The translations under genes and the position numbers were made by a program. A stretch of DNA of 7,995 nt from Bacteroidales bacterium (GTDB lineage: Bacteria > Bacteroidota > Bacteroidia > Bacteroidales > ML635J-15): positions 1 to 7,995 of the forward strand of contig JAQVGK010000142.1 in NCBI GenBank assembly GCA_028696755.1. The letters run 5' to 3'. Positions 1 through 6,020 of the stretch are shown here, piece by piece. The notes under the pieces were generated by a model that saw only the letters and a program-made list of their open reading frames with translations, made no database searches and was not told where the DNA came from. How positions within the stretch are numbered: position 1 is the first letter of the stretch; every line of letters begins with the position of its first letter.

Positions 1-403
1 ATGTTCTTTTACCCACTACCGACAAACTACTGTATGGACCAACGTTTCCACTTAAATACACATTTCCAAGGGGAACTTTATATCCGATATAAACAGGAAT
101 TTCAAAACTTCCGAAACTAGCTTTTGAAACAGCAAAACGATCTTTGTATTTATCACCCTTTGTAATATAAGAAATCGAAGTACTGATGAATATCATTTTG
201 TAAAGTTCAAATTCGGCTGCAATACCAAATTGATATCCATACTTTAAACTTTTTTGAACATCAGATTCAATTGTTGATTTTTCTATAACCGTTGCGGCAG
301 TCATTCCGCCAATAACGCCATAATTTAATCCTTGAGCCTTTGCTATTGTTATTGTAGCAAGAATGACAGTGAGTAAAAAAATTGATTTCATAAAACTTTG
401 CAT
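1..403 (-). CDS. PorT-type outer-membrane beta-barrel protein, N-terminal part
   Basis: This frame is open from an ATG at 403 to the left edge, giving 134 residues with the C-terminus missing. The N-terminus is a signal peptide: a basic start (MKSIF), a hydrophobic core of about 14 residues and a likely cleavage after AKA or AQ. The mature part has alternating hydrophobic/polar strands and the phrases ISYITKGDKYKDRF, FEIPVYIGYKVPLGN and YLSGNVGPYSSLSV. These resemble the outer membrane protein beta-barrel domain of Bacteroidota (PF13568, PorT-like): a strand ending in KG, an EIP strand, then a strand ending in GPY. A role as an outer-membrane barrel is family knowledge; the specific function is unknown. 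Two in-frame starts exist, at 403 and 391. The second begins the signal peptide directly and suits the -7-like box at 410-417, which would start the transcript near 403. It follows the transglutaminase-like gene by 60 bp. Confidence 0.8.
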   Translation of the reverse strand, partial: MQSFMKSIFLLTVILATITIAKAQGLNYGVIGGMTAATVIEKSTIESDVQKSLKYGYQFGIAAEFELYKMIFISTSISYITKGDKYKDRFAVSKASFGSFEIPVYIGYKVPLGNVYLSGNVGPYSSLSVVGKRT

Positions 404-409
404 TTTTTA

Positions 410-417
410 CAAAATTA
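410..417 (-). promoter_or_regulatory. Candidate -7 box for the barrel gene
   Basis: On the minus strand this reads TAATTTTG, an exact match to the Bacteroidota -7 consensus TAnnTTTG. Transcription would begin close to base 403, giving a very short leader to the ATG at 391. I see no clear TTTG -33 element at the usual spacing. Just upstream is the palindrome TGCATA-A-TATGCA (427-439), which could be an operator. Confidence 0.35.
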
Positions 418-463
418 TGAATTTTTTGCATAATATGCACTTTGCAAGAAGAAAATCATTTAA

Positions 464-1264
464 TTAGCCCGAATTTTTATCAACATAGTTTTTAAGCTTT
501 TTATGCAAAGAAGCTAGTTTTCTACATTTTAATCCATACGATTCGGCTCTGAAAAACATAACTTTAAGTTTGTCTTTTTCACTTAAAAATCCGTAAGATT
601 CGATTGCCTTCACATAGTCTAGCTGTTTTTTACCTTTTAATACTCCCTTTAAAAATTCGGGGTGGGTTGCGGGGTACTGTTGCAACTGCATTATTGGGTC
701 GTAAGGCATGTGAGTTTGAATAAAATCTTCTCCTTTTTTCTTGAAATACTGATATTTCATTCCGTTTTCTTTTTTAATCAGTTCGGAGTCAAAAGCAGCA
801 TCAAATAAAAAATATTTCTCATCAATTTTTATAACATTCCATGCGTGGTCGGCATTGGTAATTATTTTACCATCAATTTTTACATATCCGAGAACTGAAT
901 ATGCTTCAATTCCAGCAAACTGACATAAAACGGTTAAACTTGCCGAGTAATTTGTACATTTTCCACCCAATGTTTTAAAAGTATATTCAATCGGATCTAA
1001 ATTTTTGAGGCTATCAATAGTATTTTGCGAATAATTAATATTGCTGCAAAGCCAAGTGTATGCAACTCTTAGGTATTCCTCCCCATCATAACCATTGGCG
1101 TAAATATATGCTGATAGTTTTTCGGGCGATTCGGTGTAAATTACAGGAATTGTGAGTGCAAAATTATCACATTCTTCGTAATCTTGCGATACTAGTGGGT
1201 TTGGCCACAGAAAGCAAAGTATCAGTAACGTAAGAAAAATATAAATGGTTGACTTATGATTCAT
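464..1264 (-). CDS. Secreted transglutaminase-like (papain-fold) protein
   Basis: The 266-residue product starts with an N-terminal signal sequence (hydrophobic residues about 7-20, probable cleavage near SQ at 26-27). It is therefore likely periplasmic or anchored. Residues about 98-160 form a transglutaminase-like core: GGKC with the candidate nucleophile Cys103, NADHAWN with His140, and FLFDAAFD with Asp155. That is the Cys-His-Asp triad in the order and spacing seen in the transglutaminase-like/CYK3 superfamily. Members act as proteases, peptidases or cross-linking enzymes, and the sequence does not say which. The C-terminal 80 residues are lysine-rich and match no domain I recognise. The ATG at 1264 directly precedes the signal peptide and is the natural start; no Shine-Dalgarno is visible. 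It lies 55 bp after the DUF3788 gene and 60 bp before the barrel gene, all on one strand. Confidence 0.82.
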   Translation of the reverse strand: MNHKSTIYIFLTLLILCFLWPNPLVSQDYEECDNFALTIPVIYTESPEKLSAYIYANGYDGEEYLRVAYTWLCSNINYSQNTIDSLKNLDPIEYTFKTLGGKCTNYSASLTVLCQFAGIEAYSVLGYVKIDGKIITNADHAWNVIKIDEKYFLFDAAFDSELIKKENGMKYQYFKKKGEDFIQTHMPYDPIMQLQQYPATHPEFLKGVLKGKKQLDYVKAIESYGFLSEKDKLKVMFFRAESYGLKCRKLASLHKKLKNYVDKNSG

Positions 1265-1319
1265 AAGATTTTTTTATGTAATTGGTCTGCCTTATAATTG
1301 TATCACAGAATTTTTCTTT

Positions 1320-1742
1320 TTATGCCTGATTATTTAGTTTTATTTTAACTAGTGTCTTAATATCATTAATGTTGTTTTCTTCGGCTTTTATTCTGATGCC
1401 CCGACCCTCGGCATAAGAAACTGCAGTAGATAATTCAGATTTTATCGTTTCGTCAACGTCAGAATTCATAATTGCATCGTAAGCTTTTTGACCAAAAACA
1501 AAAGCAACTTTAAAAAATCCTTCTCTGGGTAATAGATAAATTATAGCTCTTTTTTTATCTTTTATTCTGAAACTCCATCCGTATTTTGCTCCTGGATAGT
1601 TCCATTCTGCAACAGCCGAAGGATACATTTCCAAAACATAATCTGTTATCTCGCTCCATAAATCGTAATAATCATCACCAAGATTTTTAATATCCTCGAT
1701 GCTGGGAGTTTGTGCCTTGTCGGTAAAAATGCTTATATCCAT
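1320..1742 (-). CDS. DUF3788-family protein
   Basis: This is a 140-residue soluble protein with no signal peptide or membrane segment. The central part (residues about 45-90) has AEWNYPGAKYGWSFRIK, then AIIYLLPREGFFKVAF and FVFGQKAYDAI. The C-terminus has EGRGIRIK followed by an acidic helix and LVKIKL. This order of motifs (a W-rich strand, a GW turn, a YL-P-x-x-G-x-F strand, a G-R-G-I-R-I strand) is what I know of DUF3788 (PF12663), a small family common in Bacteroidota and Firmicutes. Its biochemical role is not established. The ATG at 1742 fits the usual length of the family. It is transcribed divergently from metK across a 493-bp gap. The upstream region has only near-matches (TAATTTTA) to the Bacteroidota -7 box, so its promoter is not resolved. 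Confidence 0.7.
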   Translation of the reverse strand: MDISIFTDKAQTPSIEDIKNLGDDYYDLWSEITDYVLEMYPSAVAEWNYPGAKYGWSFRIKDKKRAIIYLLPREGFFKVAFVFGQKAYDAIMNSDVDETIKSELSTAVSYAEGRGIRIKAEENNINDIKTLVKIKLNNQA

Positions 1743-1870
1743 ATTCTGGCTTTATAAATGTTGTGATGTAAAATTATTGTAAAATTAATTCATTTATTTA
1801 CACTAGCGATTTTTATTTGAAAAATATTGCAATTATTTATGTACTAGTAATAATAATATTCTCTATTTAG

Positions 1871-1900
1871 GCATGGGGCATGGGGCATGGAGCATGGGGC
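1871..1900. repeat. Left arm: tandem heptamers GCATGGG
   Basis: Four direct copies of the heptamer GCATGGG (the third is GCATGGA) are followed by GC. It is strikingly G-rich against an AT-rich intergenic background. It is the reverse complement of the right arm at 1989-2018 at 27 of 30 positions, so the two arms can form a long stem around an 88-base interior. Confidence 0.9.
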
Positions 1901-1905
1901 CGGTG

Positions 1906-1963
1906 GTGCTAAAGGTTAACAATCTGCTAATTCTAGAATTTAGCACATTGTTATTGTGAGCAC
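1906..1963. repeat. Nested imperfect palindrome inside the heptamer arms
   Basis: Inside the heptamer arms three further complementary pairs are arranged concentrically: GTGCT (1906-1910) with AGCAC (1959-1963), TAACAAT (1917-1923) with ATTGTTA (1947-1953), and TGCTAA (1925-1930) with TTAGCA (1940-1945). The centre is TTCTAGAA (1931-1938). Together with the outer arms the whole 1871-2018 stretch can fold as one extended hairpin with a few internal loops. No open reading frame of note lies within it. Confidence 0.75.
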
Positions 1964-1988
1964 AAATGTATTTCTCTCTACAATTTAC

Positions 1989-2025
1989 GCCCCATGCGCC
2001 ATGCCCCATGCGCCATGTCCCATGC
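1989..2025. repeat. Right arm: tandem heptamers CCCATGC/GCCATGY
   Basis: After GC there are five heptamers, alternating CCCATGC, GCCATGC, CCCATGC, GCCATGT, CCCATGC. It is the inverted partner of the left arm and has one more unit. It is followed by a run of nine A residues. Because the flanking genes diverge from here, the structure is not at the 3' end of either and is unlikely to be their terminator. A repeat element of REP type or a small non-autonomous mobile element is more likely, though I see no clear target-site duplication. Confidence 0.85.
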
Positions 2026-2111
2026 AAAAAAAAATGTAATTAGATTTTATCCAGCTATATACTTACAAAAATATTTAACAAATTTATTTTTTTTATTCGG
2101 ATAAACTTTTT

Positions 2112-2119
2112 TAATTTTG
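2112..2119 (+). promoter_or_regulatory. Candidate -7 promoter box of metK
   Basis: TAATTTTG matches the Bacteroidota -7 consensus TAnnTTTG exactly. Transcription would start near 2125-2127, immediately before the first base of the riboswitch P1 stem at 2130, which is good positional support. The -33 region is an uninformative T-rich tract with no clean TTTG. Confidence 0.55.
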
Positions 2120-2129
2120 CGGTGTTTTA

Positions 2130-2180
2130 GTGGATGGATTTGGATGCTTGCAACCACGTAAAAAAAATTGCTAAAAATCG
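2130..2180 (+). ncRNA. SAM-II-type riboswitch aptamer in the metK leader
   Basis: The segment carries, in order, the conserved blocks I know from SAM-II (SAM_alpha, metA motif): GTGG (2130-2133), GATTTGG (2137-2143), GCTTGCAA (2146-2153), CCACGT (2154-2159), an A-rich joining segment, and GCTAAAA (2170-2176). Stem P1 is GTGG/CCAC. The pseudoknot P2 can form as GAT (2143-2145) with ATC (2177-2179) and GC (2146-2147) with GC (2170-2171). The pairing bases differ from the alphaproteobacterial examples I remember while keeping complementarity. SAM-II binds S-adenosylmethionine and lowers expression of methionine/SAM genes, which fits its place directly before metK. The related SAM-V class shares the binding core, but the spacing here fits SAM-II better. 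The aptamer ends 56 nt before the ATG, so the usual occlusion of a nearby Shine-Dalgarno is not obvious. Confidence 0.88.
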
Positions 2181-2202
2181 TCTGGCCGTTTACATCAAAT
2201 CC
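2136..2202 (+). promoter_or_regulatory. Possible anti-aptamer helix in the metK leader
   Basis: GGATTTGGATG (2136-2146), the first half of the SAM-II ligand loop, is complementary to CATCAAATCC (2193-2202) over ten base pairs with a single bulged G. This helix cannot coexist with the P1/P2 pseudoknot. The leader could therefore toggle between a SAM-bound aptamer and a long hairpin. After 2202 the leader is A/U-rich and appears unstructured up to the ATG. This is inference from complementarity only. Confidence 0.45.
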
Positions 2203-2235
2203 TATCTAATTTATTAATTTAAAATATTTAGTAAA

Positions 2236-3498
2236 ATGAGTTATTATTTCACTTCAGAATCAGTATCAGAAGGACATCCTGATAAAGTTTCAGATCAGAT
2301 TTCGGATGCGATACTTGATGAGTTTATGGCGTTTGATGCAAGTTCAAAAGTAGCTTGCGAAACTCTTGTAACAACTGGTTTGGTTGTTGTTGCAGGCGAA
2401 GTTAAATCAGCAGCTTATGTTGATGTTCAAGAAGTAGCACGTAAAGTTGTTAACGAAATTGGTTACACAAAAGGCGAATATCGCTTTGACGGAAATTCTT
2501 GTGGTGTTTTATCTGCTATTCACGAACAATCACCAGATATTAACCAAGGTGTTGTTGAAGGCGCTGGATTGCACAAGGAACAAGGAGCTGGAGACCAAGG
2601 TATGATGTTTGGTTATGCTTGTACCGAAACCGACGATTATATGCCTTTACCGCTTGATCTTTCGCACCGTATTTTACAAGTTCTTGCCGACATTCGTCGC
2701 GAAGGCGAAGTTATGACATACTTACGTCCCGATTCAAAATCGCAGGTAACAATCGAGTATGCTGATGATAAATCTCCATTACGCATTGATACTATCGTTG
2801 TTTCGACTCAACACGACGACTTCGACGAGAACGAAGAAAGAATGCTTAACAAAATCAAAGAAGACGTTAGAACAATACTTCTTCCAAGAGTTAAAGCAGA
2901 TTTGCCACAGAGAATACAACAATTATTTAAAGATGATTTTACTCTACACGTAAATCCAACCGGAAAATTTGTAATTGGTGGTCCTCACGGTGATACAGGA
3001 TTAACAGGTCGTAAAATTATCGTTGATACATACGGCGGTAAAGGTGCTCACGGTGGTGGTGCTTTTAGCGGAAAAGATCCTTCAAAAGTTGACCGTTCGG
3101 CTGCTTATGCTGCTCGTCATATTGCTAAAAACATGGTTGCTGCCGGTATTGCCGACGAAATTTTGATTCAATTGGCTTATGCTATCGGCGTTGCTGAACC
3201 AGTTGGCGTTTATTGCAATACCTATGGAACAGCTAAAGTTGACGTTAGCGATAGCGAAATTGCTGTGAAAATCAAAAAAATCTTTGACCTTAAACCAGCT
3301 GGCATCGAGAAAAGATTAAAACTGCGCAATCCAATTTATAGAGAATCTGCTTCCTACGGACACTTTGGTCGCTCACCAAGAACAATTGTAAAACATTTCG
3401 ATTCTCCATATTCTGGAGTTAAAGATATCGAAGTTGAACTCTTTACTTGGGAAAAACTCGACTTTGTTGACGCAATAAAGAAAGAATTCGGTTTATAA
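2236..3498 (+). CDS. metK: S-adenosylmethionine synthetase
   Basis: MetK makes S-adenosylmethionine from methionine and ATP in the cytoplasm, releasing phosphate and pyrophosphate. The 420-residue product is full length for the Bacteroidota form. Visible signatures: [14 protein letters not shown] (residues 11-24, with catalytic-type His14, Asp16 and Lys17), [11 protein letters not shown] near 54-64, the ATP-binding hexapeptide GAGDQG (117-122), [13 protein letters not shown] (248-260), and the glycine-rich [16 protein letters not shown] (273-288). The C-terminus [16 protein letters not shown] is also typical. The ATG at 2236 begins the conserved [17 protein letters not shown] terminus, so the start is secure. 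No Shine-Dalgarno precedes it, and the upstream bases are A/T-rich as usual in the phylum. The SAM-II aptamer in its leader implies repression by its own product. It is monocistronic by the look of the terminator that follows 13 bp after the stop. Confidence 0.99.
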   Translation: MSYYFTSESVSEGHPDKVSDQISDAILDEFMAFDASSKVACETLVTTGLVVVAGEVKSAAYVDVQEVARKVVNEIGYTKGEYRFDGNSCGVLSAIHEQSPDINQGVVEGAGLHKEQGAGDQGMMFGYACTETDDYMPLPLDLSHRILQVLADIRREGEVMTYLRPDSKSQVTIEYADDKSPLRIDTIVVSTQHDDFDENEERMLNKIKEDVRTILLPRVKADLPQRIQQLFKDDFTLHVNPTGKFVIGGPHGDTGLTGRKIIVDTYGGKGAHGGGAFSGKDPSKVDRSAAYAARHIAKNMVAAGIADEILIQLAYAIGVAEPVGVYCNTYGTAKVDVSDSEIAVKIKKIFDLKPAGIEKRLKLRNPIYRESASYGHFGRSPRTIVKHFDSPYSGVKDIEVELFTWEKLDFVDAIKKEFGL

Positions 3499-3511
3499 TC
3501 CGTTTACTCAT

Positions 3512-3552
3512 AGCCGCCTGTTTAAAAAAAATATAAGCAGGCGGTTTTTTTT
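3512..3552 (+). terminator. Intrinsic terminator of metK
   Basis: CCGCCTG (3514-3520) pairs perfectly with CAGGCGG (3538-3544), extended by a G-U and an A-U pair at the base. A 17-base A-rich loop separates the arms, and eight T residues follow (3545-3552). It lies just after the metK stop and separates metK from the next unit. Confidence 0.92.
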
Positions 3553-3566
3553 ATTAATTTCTTGGT

Positions 3567-3574
3567 TACTTTCG
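3567..3574 (+). promoter_or_regulatory. Weak -7-like box before the AI-2E family gene
   Basis: TACTTTCG differs from TAnnTTTG at one position and lies 15 bp before the ATG at 3589, after the metK terminator, where a promoter is needed. No clear -33 element is seen. It also argues against a TTG start at 3562, which would fall upstream of the transcript start. Confidence 0.3.
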
Positions 3575-3588
3575 TAAAAAAAATACAG

Positions 3589-4779
3589 ATGGAAAAGTAC
3601 AAAAAATATATTGTGGGCTTAATCGGACTGGTTTTGCTATCATTATTCCTAATCTATTTTACTGATGTAATTGCCTGGATTTTAATATCTGCATTTATTG
3701 CTATGCTTGGAAATCCAATAGTTGAATTTATTCGCAAATTTCATATCGGCAAATTTCATGTTCCAACTTGGGTGGCCTCGATGATAACAATTGTAATGAT
3801 GTACACAGTTGTTATTATAGGGTTTAGTCTGCTTTTACCTCTAGTTGTTAATCAGATAAATGAGTTTCAGAGTATTGATATAGAAACTGTTTCGGAAGGA
3901 TTAGAGAAACCAATTAAGAGTATTGATGATTTTATTCAGAAAACTCCGATAATAAACCAGCCAGGATTTTCTACCGAAGACTATGTGCTCGAGAAAATAT
4001 CTTCGGTAATAAATTTTACTACTGTCGGAAAATTTGTAAACGATCTTGGAGGTACAGCAATTAATTTACTGATGTCGCTCTTTGTGATAACATTTACTAG
4101 TTTTTTCTTTTTAAAGGATAAAGACTTGTTCGACAAGGGAGTTTTAATGATTGTGCCAACTAAATATGAAGAGAAAACCAAGAAAGTACTTGCATCTATT
4201 CGCAAACTGATTGCCAGATATTTGTTCGGAATGATATTGGAAACGAGTTTAATGGTGTTGCTTTATACTCTTGGATTGTATCTTATTGGAGTAGAATTTA
4301 GCCTAGCTTTGTTAATCGGTCTGATTTGCGGTGTACTAAATGTTATTCCATATATTGGTCCGTGGATTGTTGCATCTATAGGACTAGTGCTTTTTATAAC
4401 TGCAAATATTCAGCTAGACTTTAGTGCCGAAGTTGTGCCAATGATTATTAAAATTCTAGTAGTTATAGGTGTTGTGAAGCTTATTGACGATAGTGTTTTC
4501 CAACCGTTCATTTATTCGAAAAGTGTAAAGGCACACCCTCTCGAAATATTTTTTGTAATCATTGTGGCAGGGCACATGTATGGTGTCTTAGGAATGATGC
4601 TCGCAATTCCAGGATATACTGTGATAAGAGTAATTGCCAGAGAGTTTTTGTATCAATATAAGTTTATTCAACAATTGACTCAGGGAATGAACACTCAGGA
4701 AGCTGTTGTAACAGATGAGAAGCTTGAGATTGTTGAAGATAAACCCGAAAATGAAAATCAGGAAAATGGAAATTTATAA
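3589..4779 (+). CDS. AI-2E family (PerM-like) membrane transporter
   Basis: The 396-residue integral inner-membrane protein has the layout of the AI-2E transporter family (PF01594). There are hydrophobic segments near residues 7-24, 26-41 and 62-88, a soluble stretch at about 90-150, then segments near 155-176, 209-233, 237-272, 284-300 and 318-350. Family hallmarks are NVIPYIGP (251-258) and DDSVFQPFIYSKSVKAHP (300-317), followed by a glycine-rich final segment (AGHMYGVLGMMLAIPGY). Despite the name, most members are not shown to carry autoinducer-2; exporters and sodium/proton antiporters occur in the family. The C-terminal 30 residues are acidic and probably cytoplasmic. I chose ATG 3589 because it begins a short basic lead into the first membrane segment, whereas an upstream TTG overlaps the promoter-like box. 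The 3' end overlaps the aspartate kinase start by 14 bp. Confidence 0.93.
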   Translation: MEKYKKYIVGLIGLVLLSLFLIYFTDVIAWILISAFIAMLGNPIVEFIRKFHIGKFHVPTWVASMITIVMMYTVVIIGFSLLLPLVVNQINEFQSIDIETVSEGLEKPIKSIDDFIQKTPIINQPGFSTEDYVLEKISSVINFTTVGKFVNDLGGTAINLLMSLFVITFTSFFFLKDKDLFDKGVLMIVPTKYEEKTKKVLASIRKLIARYLFGMILETSLMVLLYTLGLYLIGVEFSLALLIGLICGVLNVIPYIGPWIVASIGLVLFITANIQLDFSAEVVPMIIKILVVIGVVKLIDDSVFQPFIYSKSVKAHPLEIFFVIIVAGHMYGVLGMMLAIPGYTVIRVIAREFLYQYKFIQQLTQGMNTQEAVVTDEKLEIVEDKPENENQENGNL

Positions 4780-6019
4780 ATTTGGCGGAGCATCGGTAAG
4801 GGATGCTGTAAGCCTTGATAATGTTGCAAATATTGTTCGGACTAAAGATAACTTATGGATAGTGGTTTCGGCTATCGGTAAAACTACAAATGCGCTCGAA
4901 ATCCTTGTGAAAAGCTGGTTTAATAATTTGCCGGATAAAATCAATCAGTTTAATTCTATTTGCGAATTTCATTTAAATTATATTGATGAGGCATTTGGTG
5001 AAAGTTCTTCTTCGGTAAAGGAAAAGATTGGAGTTTATTTTGAGCAGGTTTACCAGATTATCAGCGCAGATGCTGGAACAAACTACGACATGGCGTATGA
5101 TAAGATTGTGAGTTATGGCGAATTGTTCAGTACTTTAATTTTTAGCGAATATCTTAAACTAAAAGGCATTGAGAATACTTTTTGCGATGCTCGCGACATT
5201 ATTATTACTGATGCAAATAACCGCGATGCGAAAATCTTGTGGCAGGAGTCGGCAGATAGTTTTAATCGTCATAATTTTAACTCTGCTGGAAAATATGTTA
5301 TTCAGGGTTTTATTGGTCGATCTGCAGAAGGTACGGTTACCACGCTTGGTAGAGAAGGTTCCGACTATACCGCATCTGCATTGGCATATCTTTTAAATGC
5401 CGAAAGTGTAAGCATTTGGAAGGATGTTCCTGGAATAATGAATGCCGATCCAGCTTGGTGCGATTTTGCTCAAAAACTTGATGTGCTTTCATACCTCGAA
5501 GCTATCGAACTCGCATTTTTTGGTGCAAAGGTTATTCACCCCAAAACAATTAAGCCAATCGAAAATAAAAACATTCCGCTGTATGTAAAATCTTTCGTAA
5601 ATCCTTCCGATCCAGGCACTGTAATTAAAAAACTAGATTACAAACTTAAGCTTATTCCGGTTTATATTCTAAAGGAAAATCAAACATTGATTTCGATATC
5701 GCCGAAGGATTTTTCGTTTATCGTGGAAGAAAATATGAGTAAGATTTTTGGATTATTTGCAAAATATAAAGCTAAAGTAAACATTACTCAAAACTCTGCA
5801 GTTAGCTTCTCGGCCTCAATCGACGGCGACAACAGAAATTTTGATTCCTTAATTCATGACTTACAAAGCGAATTCTTTGTTAAGTACAACTCGGGGCTAG
5901 AACTTATAACAATAAGGTACTATAATGACGAAGCAATTGATAAAATGATTAGCGGTAAAAAAGTGCTGATGGAGCAAAGGAGTAGAAGCACCGCGAGATT
6001 TCTTGTTGCAGATTTGTAA
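4766..6019 (+). CDS. Monofunctional aspartate kinase
   Basis: Aspartate kinase phosphorylates L-aspartate with ATP, the first step towards lysine, threonine and methionine. The 417-residue protein shows the amino-acid-kinase domain: KFGGAS (5-10, usually KFGGTS), WIVVSAIGKTTN (31-42), SYGELFS with Glu119, TTLGREGSDYTAS with Arg196 and Asp200, and SIWKDVPGIMNADP (216-229), ending with AFFGAKVIHPKTI. Residues about 298-417 form a regulatory ACT-like part, with ILKENQTLISI and a second strand set near FIVEENMSKIFGLF. A homoserine dehydrogenase domain is absent, so this is a lysC-type single enzyme rather than a ThrA fusion. Upstream in-frame ATGs at 4715 and 4751 exist, but MEIYKFGG at 4766 gives the canonical short terminus. 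The 14-bp overlap with the preceding gene suggests translational coupling. Which end-product inhibits it cannot be read from the sequence. Confidence 0.96.
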   Translation: MEIYKFGGASVRDAVSLDNVANIVRTKDNLWIVVSAIGKTTNALEILVKSWFNNLPDKINQFNSICEFHLNYIDEAFGESSSSVKEKIGVYFEQVYQIISADAGTNYDMAYDKIVSYGELFSTLIFSEYLKLKGIENTFCDARDIIITDANNRDAKILWQESADSFNRHNFNSAGKYVIQGFIGRSAEGTVTTLGREGSDYTASALAYLLNAESVSIWKDVPGIMNADPAWCDFAQKLDVLSYLEAIELAFFGAKVIHPKTIKPIENKNIPLYVKSFVNPSDPGTVIKKLDYKLKLIPVYILKENQTLISISPKDFSFIVEENMSKIFGLFAKYKAKVNITQNSAVSFSASIDGDNRNFDSLIHDLQSEFFVKYNSGLELITIRYYNDEAIDKMISGKKVLMEQRSRSTARFLVADL

Positions 6020-6020
6020 A

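Noticed and set aside
1865..2030. CRISPR array, because of short regular repeats
   Set aside because: Units are only 7 bp, directly abutting with no spacers, and the two sets are inverted relative to each other.
1989..2034. Heptamer hairpin followed by nine A residues, as a terminator for the minus strand
   Set aside because: On the minus strand the A-run would lie before the hairpin, not after it, and no minus-strand gene ends here.
3562..3588. In-frame TTG start for the AI-2E family protein, nine codons upstream
   Set aside because: It overlaps the only promoter-like box available after the metK terminator, and the ATG at 3589 gives the normal short basic N-terminus for the family.
4715..4765. 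Upstream ATG starts for aspartate kinase (4715 and 4751)
   Set aside because: They add a basic tail not seen in the family before the conserved MEIYKFGG beginning, and would deepen the overlap with the preceding gene.
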